64,000 nt of DNA, from NCBI GenBank assembly GCA_963849365.1, contig CAWKHA010000001.1, positions 434,001 through 498,000 on the forward strand, read 5' to 3'. Position numbers and translations under genes: made by a program. Below, one piece after another: positions 1 through 7,799 of the stretch. Within the stretch, counting starts at the first letter, position 1; each line of letters begins with the position of its first letter. This DNA comes from CAVQCJ01 sp963849365. Lineage in GTDB: Bacteria > Actinomycetota > Actinomycetes > Prado026. The notes beneath the pieces are model-generated. The model searched no databases and had not been told where the DNA came from. It saw only the letters and a list, made by a program, of their open reading frames with translations.

Positions 1-1
1 G

Positions 2-337
2 GTCGTCGTCCACGTCGGCAGCGAGCTGGACACCGTGGTGGGTGCCGGCTGCGTCGTCGGGCACCTGGCCCACCTCGAGGGGTGCGTGGTCGAGGACGGC
101 GCCCTGGTCGGGTCCGGTGCCGTCCTGCTGCAGCAGGTGCGGGTCGGGGCCGGTGCCTTGGTCGCCGCCGGCGCCGTGCTCCCGCCGGGGACGCAGGTGC
201 CCGCACTCGCGCTCGCCCGTGGCGTGCCGGCCCGGATCGTCCCGGACGCCGTCGAGCCGGGCGCGTTCGCCGCCTCGGCCCAGGGCTACGTGGACCGCGC
301 GCGACGCTACGCCGCCACCCTGCGTCGGCTCGACTGA
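2..337 (+). CDS. Gamma carbonic anhydrase-like hexapeptide-repeat protein (3' part)
   Basis: The reading frame is open from the first bases, so the gene begins outside the window. The visible ~111 residues are a run of left-handed beta-helix hexapeptides (VGAGCVVGHLAHLEGC, VEDGALVGSGAVLL, VGAGALVAAGAVLPPG), then a helical C-terminus ending YAATLRRLD. The GHLAHLEGC stretch with its histidines is typical of the gamma-carbonic-anhydrase/PaaY family, which binds metal between trimer subunits. Actual carbonic anhydrase activity is not shown; many members are of unknown activity. The ABC ATPase gene starts 40 bases downstream. Confidence 0.75.
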   Translation, partial: VVVHVGSELDTVVGAGCVVGHLAHLEGCVVEDGALVGSGAVLLQQVRVGAGALVAAGAVLPPGTQVPALALARGVPARIVPDAVEPGAFAASAQGYVDRARRYAATLRRLD

Positions 338-377
338 GCGTCCGGGCGGCCGCACGACCTTCAGTAGGGTCGGCAAC

Positions 378-1277
378 GTGCTGGAGATCGACGCGCTGCA
401 CAAGCGGTTCGGCGACACCGTGGCCCTGGACGGGCTGTCCTTCGCCGTGCGCGCCGGTCAGATGTTCGGCTTCGTCGGCACGAACGGCGCCGGGAAGACC
501 ACGGCGATGCGGATCGTCCTGGGGGTGCTCGCCGCCGACGCGGGCTCGGTGCGCTGGGACGGTCGCGAGCTCGACGCGGCGGCCCGGGCCCGGATCGGCT
601 ACATGCCCGAGGAGCGCGGGCTCTACCCGAAGATGCGGGTGCGGGACCACCTGGTGTACCTGGCGCGCCTGCACGGCGCCGCCGCGGACGTCGCGGGTCG
701 CTCGGCCGACCGGTGGCTTGAGGACCTGATGGTGGCGCCGCGGGCCCATGACCGGGTCGAGGCGCTGTCGCTGGGAAACCAGCAGCGGGTTCAGCTCGCG
801 GCCGCGCTGGTGCACGACCCGACAGTCCTGGTCCTGGACGAGCCGTTCTCGGGCCTGGACCCGGTCGGCGTGGACGTGCTGGCCGCGGTGCTGCGGGAGC
901 GGGTCGACGCTGGCGCCGTCGTCGTGTTCTCCAGCCACCAGCTGGACCTGGTCGAGCGGCTGTGCGACGCCGTCGGGATCATCCAGTCCGGTCGCATGGT
1001 CGCCACCGGCACGGTCGCCGAGCTGCGCAGCGCCGGCCGGCCGGCCGGCAGCACGCGGCGGCTGCTCGTCGACGTGGCTGCCGACCCGGGGTGGACCCGC
1101 GACCTGCCCGGGACACGGGTCGCGGACGTGGACGGCACCGTCGTGCTCCTGGACCTGGAGGCCGGCGCGGACGACCAGGCGGTCCTGGACGCCGCCAGGC
1201 GGGCCGGGCCATTGCGTGCCTTCACCCCGCTGGAGCCGACGCTGGCCGAGCTGTTCCGTGAAGTGGTCGGCGCATGA
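378..1277 (+). CDS. ABC transporter ATP-binding protein (NatA-type)
   Basis: Nucleotide-binding subunit of an ABC-2 type exporter, 299 residues. Walker A GTNGAGKTT is at about residues 34-42, a NatA-style signature LSLGNQQR at about 130, Walker B VLVLDEPF at about 150 and the H-loop SSHQ at about 186. I chose GTG 378 because the conserved N-terminus (LEIDALHKRFGDTVALDGL) begins there; the frame stays open further upstream but that part is not protein-like. The stop overlaps the permease start by 4 bases (ATGA), so the two are translationally coupled. The substrate (ion, drug or lipid) cannot be read from sequence. Confidence 0.92.
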   Translation: MLEIDALHKRFGDTVALDGLSFAVRAGQMFGFVGTNGAGKTTAMRIVLGVLAADAGSVRWDGRELDAAARARIGYMPEERGLYPKMRVRDHLVYLARLHGAAADVAGRSADRWLEDLMVAPRAHDRVEALSLGNQQRVQLAAALVHDPTVLVLDEPFSGLDPVGVDVLAAVLRERVDAGAVVVFSSHQLDLVERLCDAVGIIQSGRMVATGTVAELRSAGRPAGSTRRLLVDVAADPGWTRDLPGTRVADVDGTVVLLDLEAGADDQAVLDAARRAGPLRAFTPLEPTLAELFREVVGA

Positions 1278-2470
1278 GCGCCGGCAGCGCCCCGGCCCCG
1301 GCCGGCTTCGGCGCCGGGGTGCGCCTGGTCGCCACCCGCGAGTTCGTCGAGCGGATCCGCGAACGCTCGTTCCTCGTCTCCACCGCGATCAGCGCGCTGA
1401 TCCTGCTCGCGGTGATCGTCCTGCCGCAGCTGCTGGGCGGCGACGGGAAGTCCCGGGTCATCGTCCGCGGCCAGGACGCTGTCGCCGTCGCGGCGGCGGT
1501 GCACCGGCAGGCCCAGGCCAGCGGCCTGGACGTCGTCGTGGTGCCCGCCGGAGAGGCCGAGTCCGACCGCGCCAAGGCCTACGACGGCCGGGTCGACGCG
1601 CTGCTGGACGGCAGCACCGTCGTGGCGAAGACCCGCCCGGACGCCGCGCTGCTCGCGGTCCTGGACGCCGCCTACCGCCAGGTCGCAGGGGCGGCCGCGC
1701 TCACCGCTGCCGGGATCGACCCGGCCAAGGTGGACCGAGCGCTCGCCGTGCCGCCGCTGCACGTCACCACGTCCGTCGTGTCCGACCCGCAGGCCGACCA
1801 GCGCACCACGATCGCGTTCGTCGCGACGATCGTGCTGTACGGGCAGATCGTCGGCTACGGCTTCTGGGTCGCCGTGGGTGTCGTGGAGGAGAAGGCCAGC
1901 CGCGTGGTCGAGGTGCTGCTGGCCACGGTCCGGCCGCGCGTCCTGCTCACCGGGAAGATCGTGGGCATCGGCCTGCTGGGACTGGTCCAGCTGCTGCTGC
2001 TCGGCGTGGTCGCGGTGACCGCGGGGCGGCTGTCCGGCGGGCTGGACCTGACCGCGGAGGCCGTCGGCGTGCTCGGCGTGGTGGTCGGCTGGTTCCTGCT
2101 CGGCTACTCCTTCTACGCGGCCGTGTTCGCGGCTTCCGCCGCGCGCGTCTCCCGCCAGGAGGAGGTGCAGAACATCACGACCCCGGTGACGATGCTGCTG
2201 CTGGTGAGCTTCGTTGCGGGCATCTACGCGTCCAACGAACCCACGTCGACGCTGACCTCGGTGCTGTCGGTGGTGCCGCCGTTCAGCGCGCTGGTGAGCC
2301 CGCCGCGGGTCGCGGCCGGCACTATGCCCGCCTGGCAGCTGGGCCTGTCCGTCGCGCTGATGCTGGTGGCCGTGGTGCTGCTCGTGCGGGCGGCGGCCCG
2401 GCTGTACGAGGGTGCGGTGCTGCGGACCGGGGCGCGGGTCGGCCTGCGCGAGGCCTGGCGACGCGGCTAG
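1274..2470 (+). CDS. ABC-2 type transporter permease (NatB-like)
   Basis: Membrane subunit, 398 residues, pairing with the ATPase just upstream. One N-terminal helix (SFLVSTAISALILLAVIVL) is followed by an extracytoplasmic domain of about 150 residues and then a C-terminal block of about five helices containing the VVEEKASRVVEVLLATVRP segment, which is characteristic of NatB/ABC-2 exporters. Probable role: export, possibly of sodium or a small toxic compound as for NatAB; substrate unproven. The stop codon shares the CTAG tetranucleotide with the stop of the convergent permease gene on the other strand. Confidence 0.88.
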   Translation: MSAGSAPAPAGFGAGVRLVATREFVERIRERSFLVSTAISALILLAVIVLPQLLGGDGKSRVIVRGQDAVAVAAAVHRQAQASGLDVVVVPAGEAESDRAKAYDGRVDALLDGSTVVAKTRPDAALLAVLDAAYRQVAGAAALTAAGIDPAKVDRALAVPPLHVTTSVVSDPQADQRTTIAFVATIVLYGQIVGYGFWVAVGVVEEKASRVVEVLLATVRPRVLLTGKIVGIGLLGLVQLLLLGVVAVTAGRLSGGLDLTAEAVGVLGVVVGWFLLGYSFYAAVFAASAARVSRQEEVQNITTPVTMLLLVSFVAGIYASNEPTSTLTSVLSVVPPFSALVSPPRVAAGTMPAWQLGLSVALMLVAVVLLVRAAARLYEGAVLRTGARVGLREAWRRG

Positions 2471-3441
2471 ACCTGGCCGGCGAACGACTCGAGCGAAGCC
2501 TTGCCCTCGCCCCGGGTCAGGGCGCGGTAGCCGAGGTAGCCGAGCACGATCGCGATGAAGGCGGCCAGCAGGAGCAGCGTGGCCAGCGCGTTCAGAGCCG
2601 GGGTCGGCGCGCCGCGCGCGGTGTTGTAGATCTTGACCGCGACGGGCTCGGTGTCGCCGCCCGACGACAGCTTCTGCACGATGACGAAGTCGTCGATGAC
2701 GTCCGCGAAGACCAGCACGGCGCTGGCGAAGATCGCCGGGAACAGCATCGGGAACAGCACGCGGCGCAGCGCCTGGACCCGGTTCGCGCCCAGGTCCGCG
2801 GCCGCCTCCTCGTACTGCTTGCCGATCGTGAGCAGGCGGGCCCGCACGATGATCACCGGGTAGGACATCTGGAAAGTGATCAGGCCGACGACCTGCCCCA
2901 CGGTGCCAGCGTGCAGCGGGATGAACGACAGCGGTCCGCTGCTGCTGGTCACCTGCGTCACCACGAAGAACAGCGACACGCCCATGACCAGCTCGGGCAC
3001 CACGAACGACATCAGCATGGTGAAGTTCCAGCCCGACGGCAGCCGGCCGTGCCAGCGGTCCAGGCCGAGCGCGAAGGCGACTCCGAGCGGCACCGCGATC
3101 AGCGTGGTCGCGACACCCAGCAGGAGGGTCTGCCGGAGCGCGCCGTGCAGGCTGGGGTCGTGCGCCACCGACAGGTTGGGGTCGCCCCAGTACCAGCGGA
3201 ACGAGAACCCCTGCCAGGTCGTGCGCGACTTCCCGGCGTTGAACGAGAACAGGATCGCCACGGCCACCGGCAGCAGCGACCAGGCGAGGTACAGCCAGGT
3301 GATCGTCGCCAGGATGCGCGGCTTGCGCCAGGGGCTGGTGAACCAGGAGCTGCGCCGCCCCGGCGTGACGGGCTGGCGGACGTCCTCGTCGTCCAGGACC
3401 GAGAGCATCCCGGCCGCGGCGTGCGTCTCGAGCCCGCTCAC
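2467..3441 (-). CDS. ABC transporter permease, spermidine/putrescine type (PotC-like)
   Basis: Inner-membrane permease of 324 residues with a cytosolic extension of ~45 residues before the first helix and six predicted helices. The EAA loop is clear (YEEAAADLGANRVQALRR followed by VLFPMLFPAI). It is the last gene of a minus-strand operon, binding protein then PotB-like then PotC-like. Its GTG start overlaps the PotB stop by 4 bases. The family imports polyamines and related cationic or zwitterionic compounds; given the oxidative and demethylating enzymes sharing the regulon, a quaternary amine is an equally reasonable substrate. Confidence 0.9.
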   Translation of the reverse strand: MSGLETHAAAGMLSVLDDEDVRQPVTPGRRSSWFTSPWRKPRILATITWLYLAWSLLPVAVAILFSFNAGKSRTTWQGFSFRWYWGDPNLSVAHDPSLHGALRQTLLLGVATTLIAVPLGVAFALGLDRWHGRLPSGWNFTMLMSFVVPELVMGVSLFFVVTQVTSSSGPLSFIPLHAGTVGQVVGLITFQMSYPVIIVRARLLTIGKQYEEAAADLGANRVQALRRVLFPMLFPAIFASAVLVFADVIDDFVIVQKLSSGGDTEPVAVKIYNTARGAPTPALNALATLLLLAAFIAIVLGYLGYRALTRGEGKASLESFAGQV

Positions 3442-4331
3442 ACCGTCTCCCCCTCGGCGCGGTTGGTCATCCGCACGTAGTAGAGCATCGGCGCCAGCAG
3501 CACCACGAACATGATCACCAGGAAGGCAGCGCCCTGGCCGACCTGCGAGGGCACCTGGATGGCGTTGTTGATCAGGTTGCCGAACATCGCCGTGCTCGGC
3601 GACGCCGACAGCAGGTCGTTGGTGAAGTAGTCACCGACCATCGGCAGGGTGACCAGCAGCAGGCTGGCCACGACGGCCGGCTTGCTCATCGGCAGCGTCA
3701 CCCGGCGGAATGTCGAGAACCGCGACGCGCCGAGGTCCCTGGCCGCCTCCAGCATGTTGTTGTCGATGCGGTCCAGCCCGGCGAACAGCGGAAGGATCAT
3801 GTACGGCACGTAGCCGTAGACCAGCCCGAGCACGACGGTGACCGGCCGGCCGTTTAGCCAGGCGATCTGGACGTCGAAGAGCCCGCCCAGGCTGAGCGCC
3901 TTGTTCACCCACCCGTCGATCTGGAGCAGGTTGACCCACGCGAGCATCCGCATCATGTAGCTGATCCAGAACGGCGCGATGAGCAGGGCCAGGATCAGGC
4001 CCTTGCGGCGGCCGCCGAAGCGCGCGACGTAGTACGCCACGGGGTACGCGATCAGCAGGCAGCCCAGGCTGGCCAGCACGACGAACACGACGGTGCGCCA
4101 GATGGCCGGCCCGAAGAACCCGTCGGCGCCGAAGATGTGCGCGAACACGTACTGGAACTCGGTGCTGTCCCACTGCAGCGGGTTCCAGGTCGGGTTCGGC
4201 GACAGGAAGATCGGGTCCAGCGTGCCGAAGGCCAGGCACAGGACGACGTACAGCGGCAGGACGAACAGCAGGATCAGCCAGGCGATCCCCGGGATCGCGA
4301 AACTGGGCCAGAAGACCCGCCTTCGACGCAT
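3438..4331 (-). CDS. ABC transporter permease, spermidine/putrescine type (PotB-like)
   Basis: Permease of 297 residues with six helices, beginning with the hydrophobic SFAIPGIAWLILLFVLPLY segment. The EAA motif reads NMLEAARDLGASRFSTFRR then VTLPMSKPAV. Its ATG lies directly against the stop of the binding-protein gene (no spacer), and its stop overlaps the PotC-like start by 4 bases, so the three genes form a tight operon. It forms the membrane channel with the PotC-like subunit, presumably energised by the divergent ATPase at 5888. Confidence 0.9.
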   Translation of the reverse strand: MRRRRVFWPSFAIPGIAWLILLFVLPLYVVLCLAFGTLDPIFLSPNPTWNPLQWDSTEFQYVFAHIFGADGFFGPAIWRTVVFVVLASLGCLLIAYPVAYYVARFGGRRKGLILALLIAPFWISYMMRMLAWVNLLQIDGWVNKALSLGGLFDVQIAWLNGRPVTVVLGLVYGYVPYMILPLFAGLDRIDNNMLEAARDLGASRFSTFRRVTLPMSKPAVVASLLLVTLPMVGDYFTNDLLSASPSTAMFGNLINNAIQVPSQVGQGAAFLVIMFVVLLAPMLYYVRMTNRAEGETV

Positions 4332-5630
4332 CTACGCTCCGGCCTTGAACTGCTGCCAGATCGCCTGCCACTGCGCGTCCACCGCCGGCGGCAGCTCGAG
4401 CAGGCGCTGAGCCTTGCTGAACAGGTCCTCCTCGACCACCACGCTGGCGAGGTTCTTCGGGATCGTACCGTCGGAGACCAGGGCGGAGGGGGTGATCTTG
4501 ACCTGCGGCGGCTGGTAGCCGGTGAACATGAAGTTGTTGAAGGCCGTGTCGTAGTCGAGCATGTGGTTCATGAACAGCTGCGTCATGACCGGGTTCTTCG
4601 TCATCCGCAGCATCACCAGCAGGTCGTTGTCGACCTCGCCCTTGGTCGGGTCGGAGGGGAACCAGTAGCGCAGCACGTCCGGGCTCTGCCCCTGCGGCAT
4701 GTAGGACACCATGTTGAAGGCGTCGCCGGACCAGGCGTGGCAGAGGTTCACGACCCCGGTGGGGATGTCCTGGTAGTCGGTGACGTTCACCTTCGGCGAC
4801 GTGGTCTGGTTCATCTGCGTGAGCTGCTCGTGGATCGTCGCCAGCTGCTTGGTGTCCGCGGTGTTGATGTCGAAGCCGTTGCGCATCGCGACCATGCCCA
4901 TGGTCGTGTGGTAGTCGTCGAGCACCGAGAGCTTGCGGGAGTACTGGGCGTCCCAGAAGACGTCGTACGGGTTCGGCCGGGCGCCGATGTCCTCGCTGAC
5001 CTTGTCGGTGCGCCAGGCGATGCCGGTCGTGTAGACGGTGTACGGCGTCGTGTAGCGCCACTCCTGGTCGTAGAACGGGTTGGTGAAGGCAGGCCAGACG
5101 TTGGCGATGTTGGGGAGGTAGCTGTGGTTCAGCGGGGAGATCAGCCCGCCCTTGATCAGCTTGCCCATCTGGTCGTAGCTGGGGTTGAAGACGTCCGCCT
5201 GCACGCCGCCGGAGCGGATCTTGCCCAGCGCCTCGGTGGTGTCCTCGAACGTCGTGATGGAGCACTTCACGTTGTACTGCTTGTACTTCTTCTCGAACGA
5301 CTTCAGCGCGGCCGGGTCGAGGTAGTCGACGTAGGTGTAGATGTTCACGGTCGCGTTCTGCTCGGGCGTCAGCCCGTCCGCGATCGGCTTGTTGTCGCTG
5401 GCGATGTCCCACTTGACCGGGTGGGTGGGGCTGGCGACAGAGAAGGTCGACGTCGGCGCGGCCCCGGCGCTCGAGCTGCTCGACTTCGAGCAGGCCTCGA
5501 GGAAGGCGGCCAGCGTGGGGAAGGCGGCAGCGGTGGCCGCGCCCCTGGCGAGGAAGGCCCGGCGGCTGACCCCCTGGGCGTACGGTCGGGACTGCTGCGA
5601 GGACTTGGGCGATCTGGGGGTTCCGGGCAC
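4332..5630 (-). CDS. Extracellular solute-binding lipoprotein (PotD-like, Tat-exported)
   Basis: 432 residues. The N-terminus has a twin-arginine motif SRRAFLARG at residues 22-30 and a lipobox LEAC with Cys47, so it should be exported folded by Tat and anchored as a lipoprotein. The mature part is a PotD/F-type two-lobe binding fold (for example QADVFNPSYDQMGKLIKGG, and HAWSGDAFNMVSYMPQGQ). GTG start is supported by GAGGAG about 5 bases upstream. First gene of the importer operon; its promoter lies in the divergent region holding the operator at 5703-5716. Ligand unknown: polyamine or betaine-like compound. Confidence 0.9.
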   Translation of the reverse strand: MPGTPRSPKSSQQSRPYAQGVSRRAFLARGAATAAAFPTLAAFLEACSKSSSSSAGAAPTSTFSVASPTHPVKWDIASDNKPIADGLTPEQNATVNIYTYVDYLDPAALKSFEKKYKQYNVKCSITTFEDTTEALGKIRSGGVQADVFNPSYDQMGKLIKGGLISPLNHSYLPNIANVWPAFTNPFYDQEWRYTTPYTVYTTGIAWRTDKVSEDIGARPNPYDVFWDAQYSRKLSVLDDYHTTMGMVAMRNGFDINTADTKQLATIHEQLTQMNQTTSPKVNVTDYQDIPTGVVNLCHAWSGDAFNMVSYMPQGQSPDVLRYWFPSDPTKGEVDNDLLVMLRMTKNPVMTQLFMNHMLDYDTAFNNFMFTGYQPPQVKITPSALVSDGTIPKNLASVVVEEDLFSKAQRLLELPPAVDAQWQAIWQQFKAGA

Positions 5631-5675
5631 GTGCGTCTCCTCGGAGTGCGTTCGACCGAGAGTCTCGGGGGGTCC

Positions 5676-5705
5676 TTGCCGAACGGCTGGAACGTCGCAT
5701 AAACT
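5676..5705 (+). promoter_or_regulatory. Putative promoter of the PotA-like gene
   Basis: A -35-like TTGCCG at 5676-5681 is followed after 18 bases by a -10-like TAAACT at 5700-5705. The -10 runs into the palindrome at 5703-5716, so a bound repressor would cover the start of transcription. Assigned by eye; the same TAAACT/operator overlap recurs at 22140 and, as TAGACT, at 7698. Confidence 0.45.
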
Positions 5706-5716
5706 GAACGTTCAGT
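5703..5716. promoter_or_regulatory. TetR-type operator ACTGAACGTTCAGT (copy 1)
   Basis: A perfect 14-bp palindrome in the divergent region between the binding-protein operon (minus) and the PotA-like ATPase (plus). The same 14 bases occur at 7701 and 22143, with matching flanks (CATAAACTGAACGTTCAGTC also at the third site). The nearest regulator gene is the TetR protein at 6915-7607, the obvious candidate to bind it. Confidence 0.75.
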
Positions 5717-5887
5717 CAACCCTTTCAACCATGTCGTGACCGCATTGTTCTGTGCGGCCGCCGACGGACACACTGCACCACGAGGCTGCACGATCGCTGA
5801 AAGCTTCCGACACCGTTTCTGAGAACCCACCCAACCCGGGACGGACATGACGCGCACCCCCCTGACCCCCCTGCCGGTGGCCTGACC

Positions 5888-6961
5888 GTGGCCGGCGGCG
5901 AGGTCCGGCTGGTCGGGCTGGAGAAGTCCTTCGGCGAGTTCCGTGCGGTCCGGGGCATCGACGTGGACATCCCGGGCGGGGAGTTCTTCTCCCTGCTGGG
6001 CCCGTCCGGGTGCGGCAAGACCACCACGCTGCGCATGATCGCCGGCTTCGAGGAGCCGACCAAGGGCAAGATCCTCGTGGACGGCGTCGACGTCGCGCAC
6101 GTGGCGCCGCACAAGCGGCCGGTGAACACGGTGTTCCAGAACTACGCGCTGTTCCCCTTCATGTCGGTGTGGGACAACGTCGCGTTCGGGCTGAAGTACG
6201 TCGACGCGAGCAAGGACGAGGTGCGGCGCCGGGTCGGCGAGGCGCTCGCCCTGGTCGAGATGGAGCAGCGCGCCAAGCAGAAGCCACTGACCCTGTCCGG
6301 CGGCCAGCAGCAGCGCATCGCGCTGGCCCGCGCGCTGGTGCTCGGGCCCAAGGTGCTCCTGCTCGACGAGCCGCTGGGCGCGCTGGACGCCAAGCTCCGC
6401 AAGGCGCTGCAGATCCAGCTCAAGGCGCTGCAGGAGCGGGTCGGCATCACGTTCGTGTACGTGACGCACGACCAGGAAGAGGCCCTGACGATGTCCGACC
6501 GGCTGGCCGTGATGGCCGACGGACTGATCGAGCAGGTGGGCAGTCCCACCGAGGTCTACACCGAGCCGGCGTCGGCGTACGTCGCCGACTTCCTGGGCGT
6601 CTCGAACCTGCTGGACGTCGACGTCGTCGAGGCCGGCGAGACCGGTGGCGCCGTGCGCTTCGGCGAGCTCACGCTGACCTGCACCGCGGCGCAGGACCAC
6701 GAGATGGGCCCGGCGAAGGCGGTGCTGCGGCCGGAGCGGATCGGCCTGATGCCCTACGGCGACCACGGACCCAACCGGGTGCCCGGCATGGTCGAGCGTT
6801 GTGTCTTCCTCGGATCCACCACTCAGGTGTACGTGCGGCTGGCGCCGGGCGCGTCGGTGCAGGCGCTGGTGCCGAACACGAACGGCGTGACCGAGTGGGA
6901 GCAGGGCGCACCGGTCAGCGTCCACCTGCCTGCCGACGCCTTGCGGCTGCTGCCGGCCTGA
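5888..6961 (+). CDS. ABC transporter ATP-binding protein (PotA-like)
   Basis: ATPase subunit of 357 residues for the importer encoded divergently at 2467-5630. Walker A GPSGCGKTT at residues 38-46, Q-loop QNYALFPFMSVWDNVAFG, signature LSGGQQQR near 136, Walker B VLLLDEPLGALD near 155, H-loop THDQEEA, and a C-terminal TOBE-like domain (VLRPERIGLMP). GTG 5888 is the first start that keeps the conserved N-terminus. Its 3' end overlaps the convergent TetR gene by 47 bases. Expression probably depends on the operator-overlapped promoter at 5676-5716. Confidence 0.92.
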   Translation: MAGGEVRLVGLEKSFGEFRAVRGIDVDIPGGEFFSLLGPSGCGKTTTLRMIAGFEEPTKGKILVDGVDVAHVAPHKRPVNTVFQNYALFPFMSVWDNVAFGLKYVDASKDEVRRRVGEALALVEMEQRAKQKPLTLSGGQQQRIALARALVLGPKVLLLDEPLGALDAKLRKALQIQLKALQERVGITFVYVTHDQEEALTMSDRLAVMADGLIEQVGSPTEVYTEPASAYVADFLGVSNLLDVDVVEAGETGGAVRFGELTLTCTAAQDHEMGPAKAVLRPERIGLMPYGDHGPNRVPGMVERCVFLGSTTQVYVRLAPGASVQALVPNTNGVTEWEQGAPVSVHLPADALRLLPA

Positions 6962-7607
6962 CCCGCCCGGCCGGCCGGCTCGGGCCCGGACCGGCGGGCG
7001 CCGGCTCCCAGTCGAACCCGAGCTCGCGCGAGACCAGCCGCATGGTCACCTCGGTGGCTCGTTCGGGGCTGACCGTCGGGTCGCCGAGCGCGACCTGGAC
7101 GGCGAGGCCGTCGAGCAGGCCGGTCAGCACGAGGGTGAAGTCATCGACGTCGACCTCGGCGAACTCGCCGCTGGCCACGCCGGCCCTCACGATCTCGGCG
7201 ACCTTGTCGCGCCAGCGCTGGTCGAGCTCCTCGCGGTCCTTGGACACCTCGGGGTGGCGCACCGCCTGGGCCCACAGGTCCGGCCACAGCAGCCACGACC
7301 CGGGCAGACCGTCCATGCCGACGCCGGCGCAGCTCATCTGCACCAGCGCCTCGATCTTGTCCCGGGCCCCGTCGATGGCGTCCAGCCGGCGCGCGGCCTC
7401 GGCGTAGAACAGGTCCTCCGAGTAGCGCAGCGCATCGGTGAGCAGCTTGTCCTTGGTCCCGAAGTAGTAGATGACCAGGGCGCTGCTCGCACCGACCCGG
7501 CGGCCGATGTCGGAGATCCGCGTCTCGGGGAAGCCGCGCTCGGCGATCACGTCGATGGCGGCCCGCAGCATCTGTTCGCGCCGGTCGTCGCTGGCGGCCT
7601 CGGCCAC
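6915..7607 (-). CDS. TetR-family transcriptional regulator (BetI-like)
   Basis: 230 residues. An N-terminal helix-turn-helix (REQMLRAAIDVIAERGFPET, then RISDIGRRVGASSALVIYYF) is followed by a ligand-binding helical domain resembling the BetI-type C-terminal class (WLLWPDLWAQAVRHPEV). The last ~25 residues are low-complexity Arg/Ala/Pro. It lies between the importer ATPase and the flavoprotein gene, with an operator copy about 94 bases upstream of its start, suggesting autoregulation. Inference: it represses the importer and catabolic genes until their substrate or a CoA intermediate accumulates. The BetI resemblance is from pattern, not from a search. Confidence 0.85.
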   Translation of the reverse strand: MAEAASDDRREQMLRAAIDVIAERGFPETRISDIGRRVGASSALVIYYFGTKDKLLTDALRYSEDLFYAEAARRLDAIDGARDKIEALVQMSCAGVGMDGLPGSWLLWPDLWAQAVRHPEVSKDREELDQRWRDKVAEIVRAGVASGEFAEVDVDDFTLVLTGLLDGLAVQVALGDPTVSPERATEVTMRLVSRELGFDWEPAPAGPGPSRPAGRVRPAAAARRRQAGGR

Positions 7608-7672
7608 GCCCCTGCCCCTGCCTTCGCCCTCGGAGGATCGCGAGACGGGCCGGCCGGAACGGCGCGCGACCC

Positions 7673-7703
7673 TTGACCTCGGAGCATAGCAGCCCGTTAG
7701 ACT
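7673..7703 (+). promoter_or_regulatory. Putative promoter of the flavoprotein gene
   Basis: TTGACC at 7673-7678 and TAGACT at 7698-7703, spacing 19 bases. The -10 overlaps the first bases of operator copy 2, the same geometry as at 5676-5716. Identified by eye only. Confidence 0.45.
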
Positions 7704-7714
7704 GAACGTTCAGT
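7701..7714. promoter_or_regulatory. TetR-type operator ACTGAACGTTCAGT (copy 2)
   Basis: Perfect 14-bp palindrome identical to the sites at 5703 and 22143. It lies between the start of the TetR gene (minus, 7607) and the flavoprotein gene (plus, 7800), so it can serve both autoregulation and control of the flavoprotein-ligase pair. Confidence 0.75.
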
Positions 7715-7799
7715 CAAGCATCGGGAGCTCCGCCCCAGGCCCCGCCGGTCCCCCGGCTCGCGCCCGGTCGCAGCGGAGCCGAGCGCGAGGATGTGTGGA

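Noticed and set aside
748..3480. Long plus-strand frame of ~900 residues across the permease genes
   Set aside because: Arginine/glycine/proline-rich shadow of high-GC genes on both strands; no domain and contradicts four clear genes.
3631..5700. 689-residue minus frame overlapping the PotB and binding-protein genes
   Set aside because: Out-of-frame shadow; low-complexity composition, no start signal.
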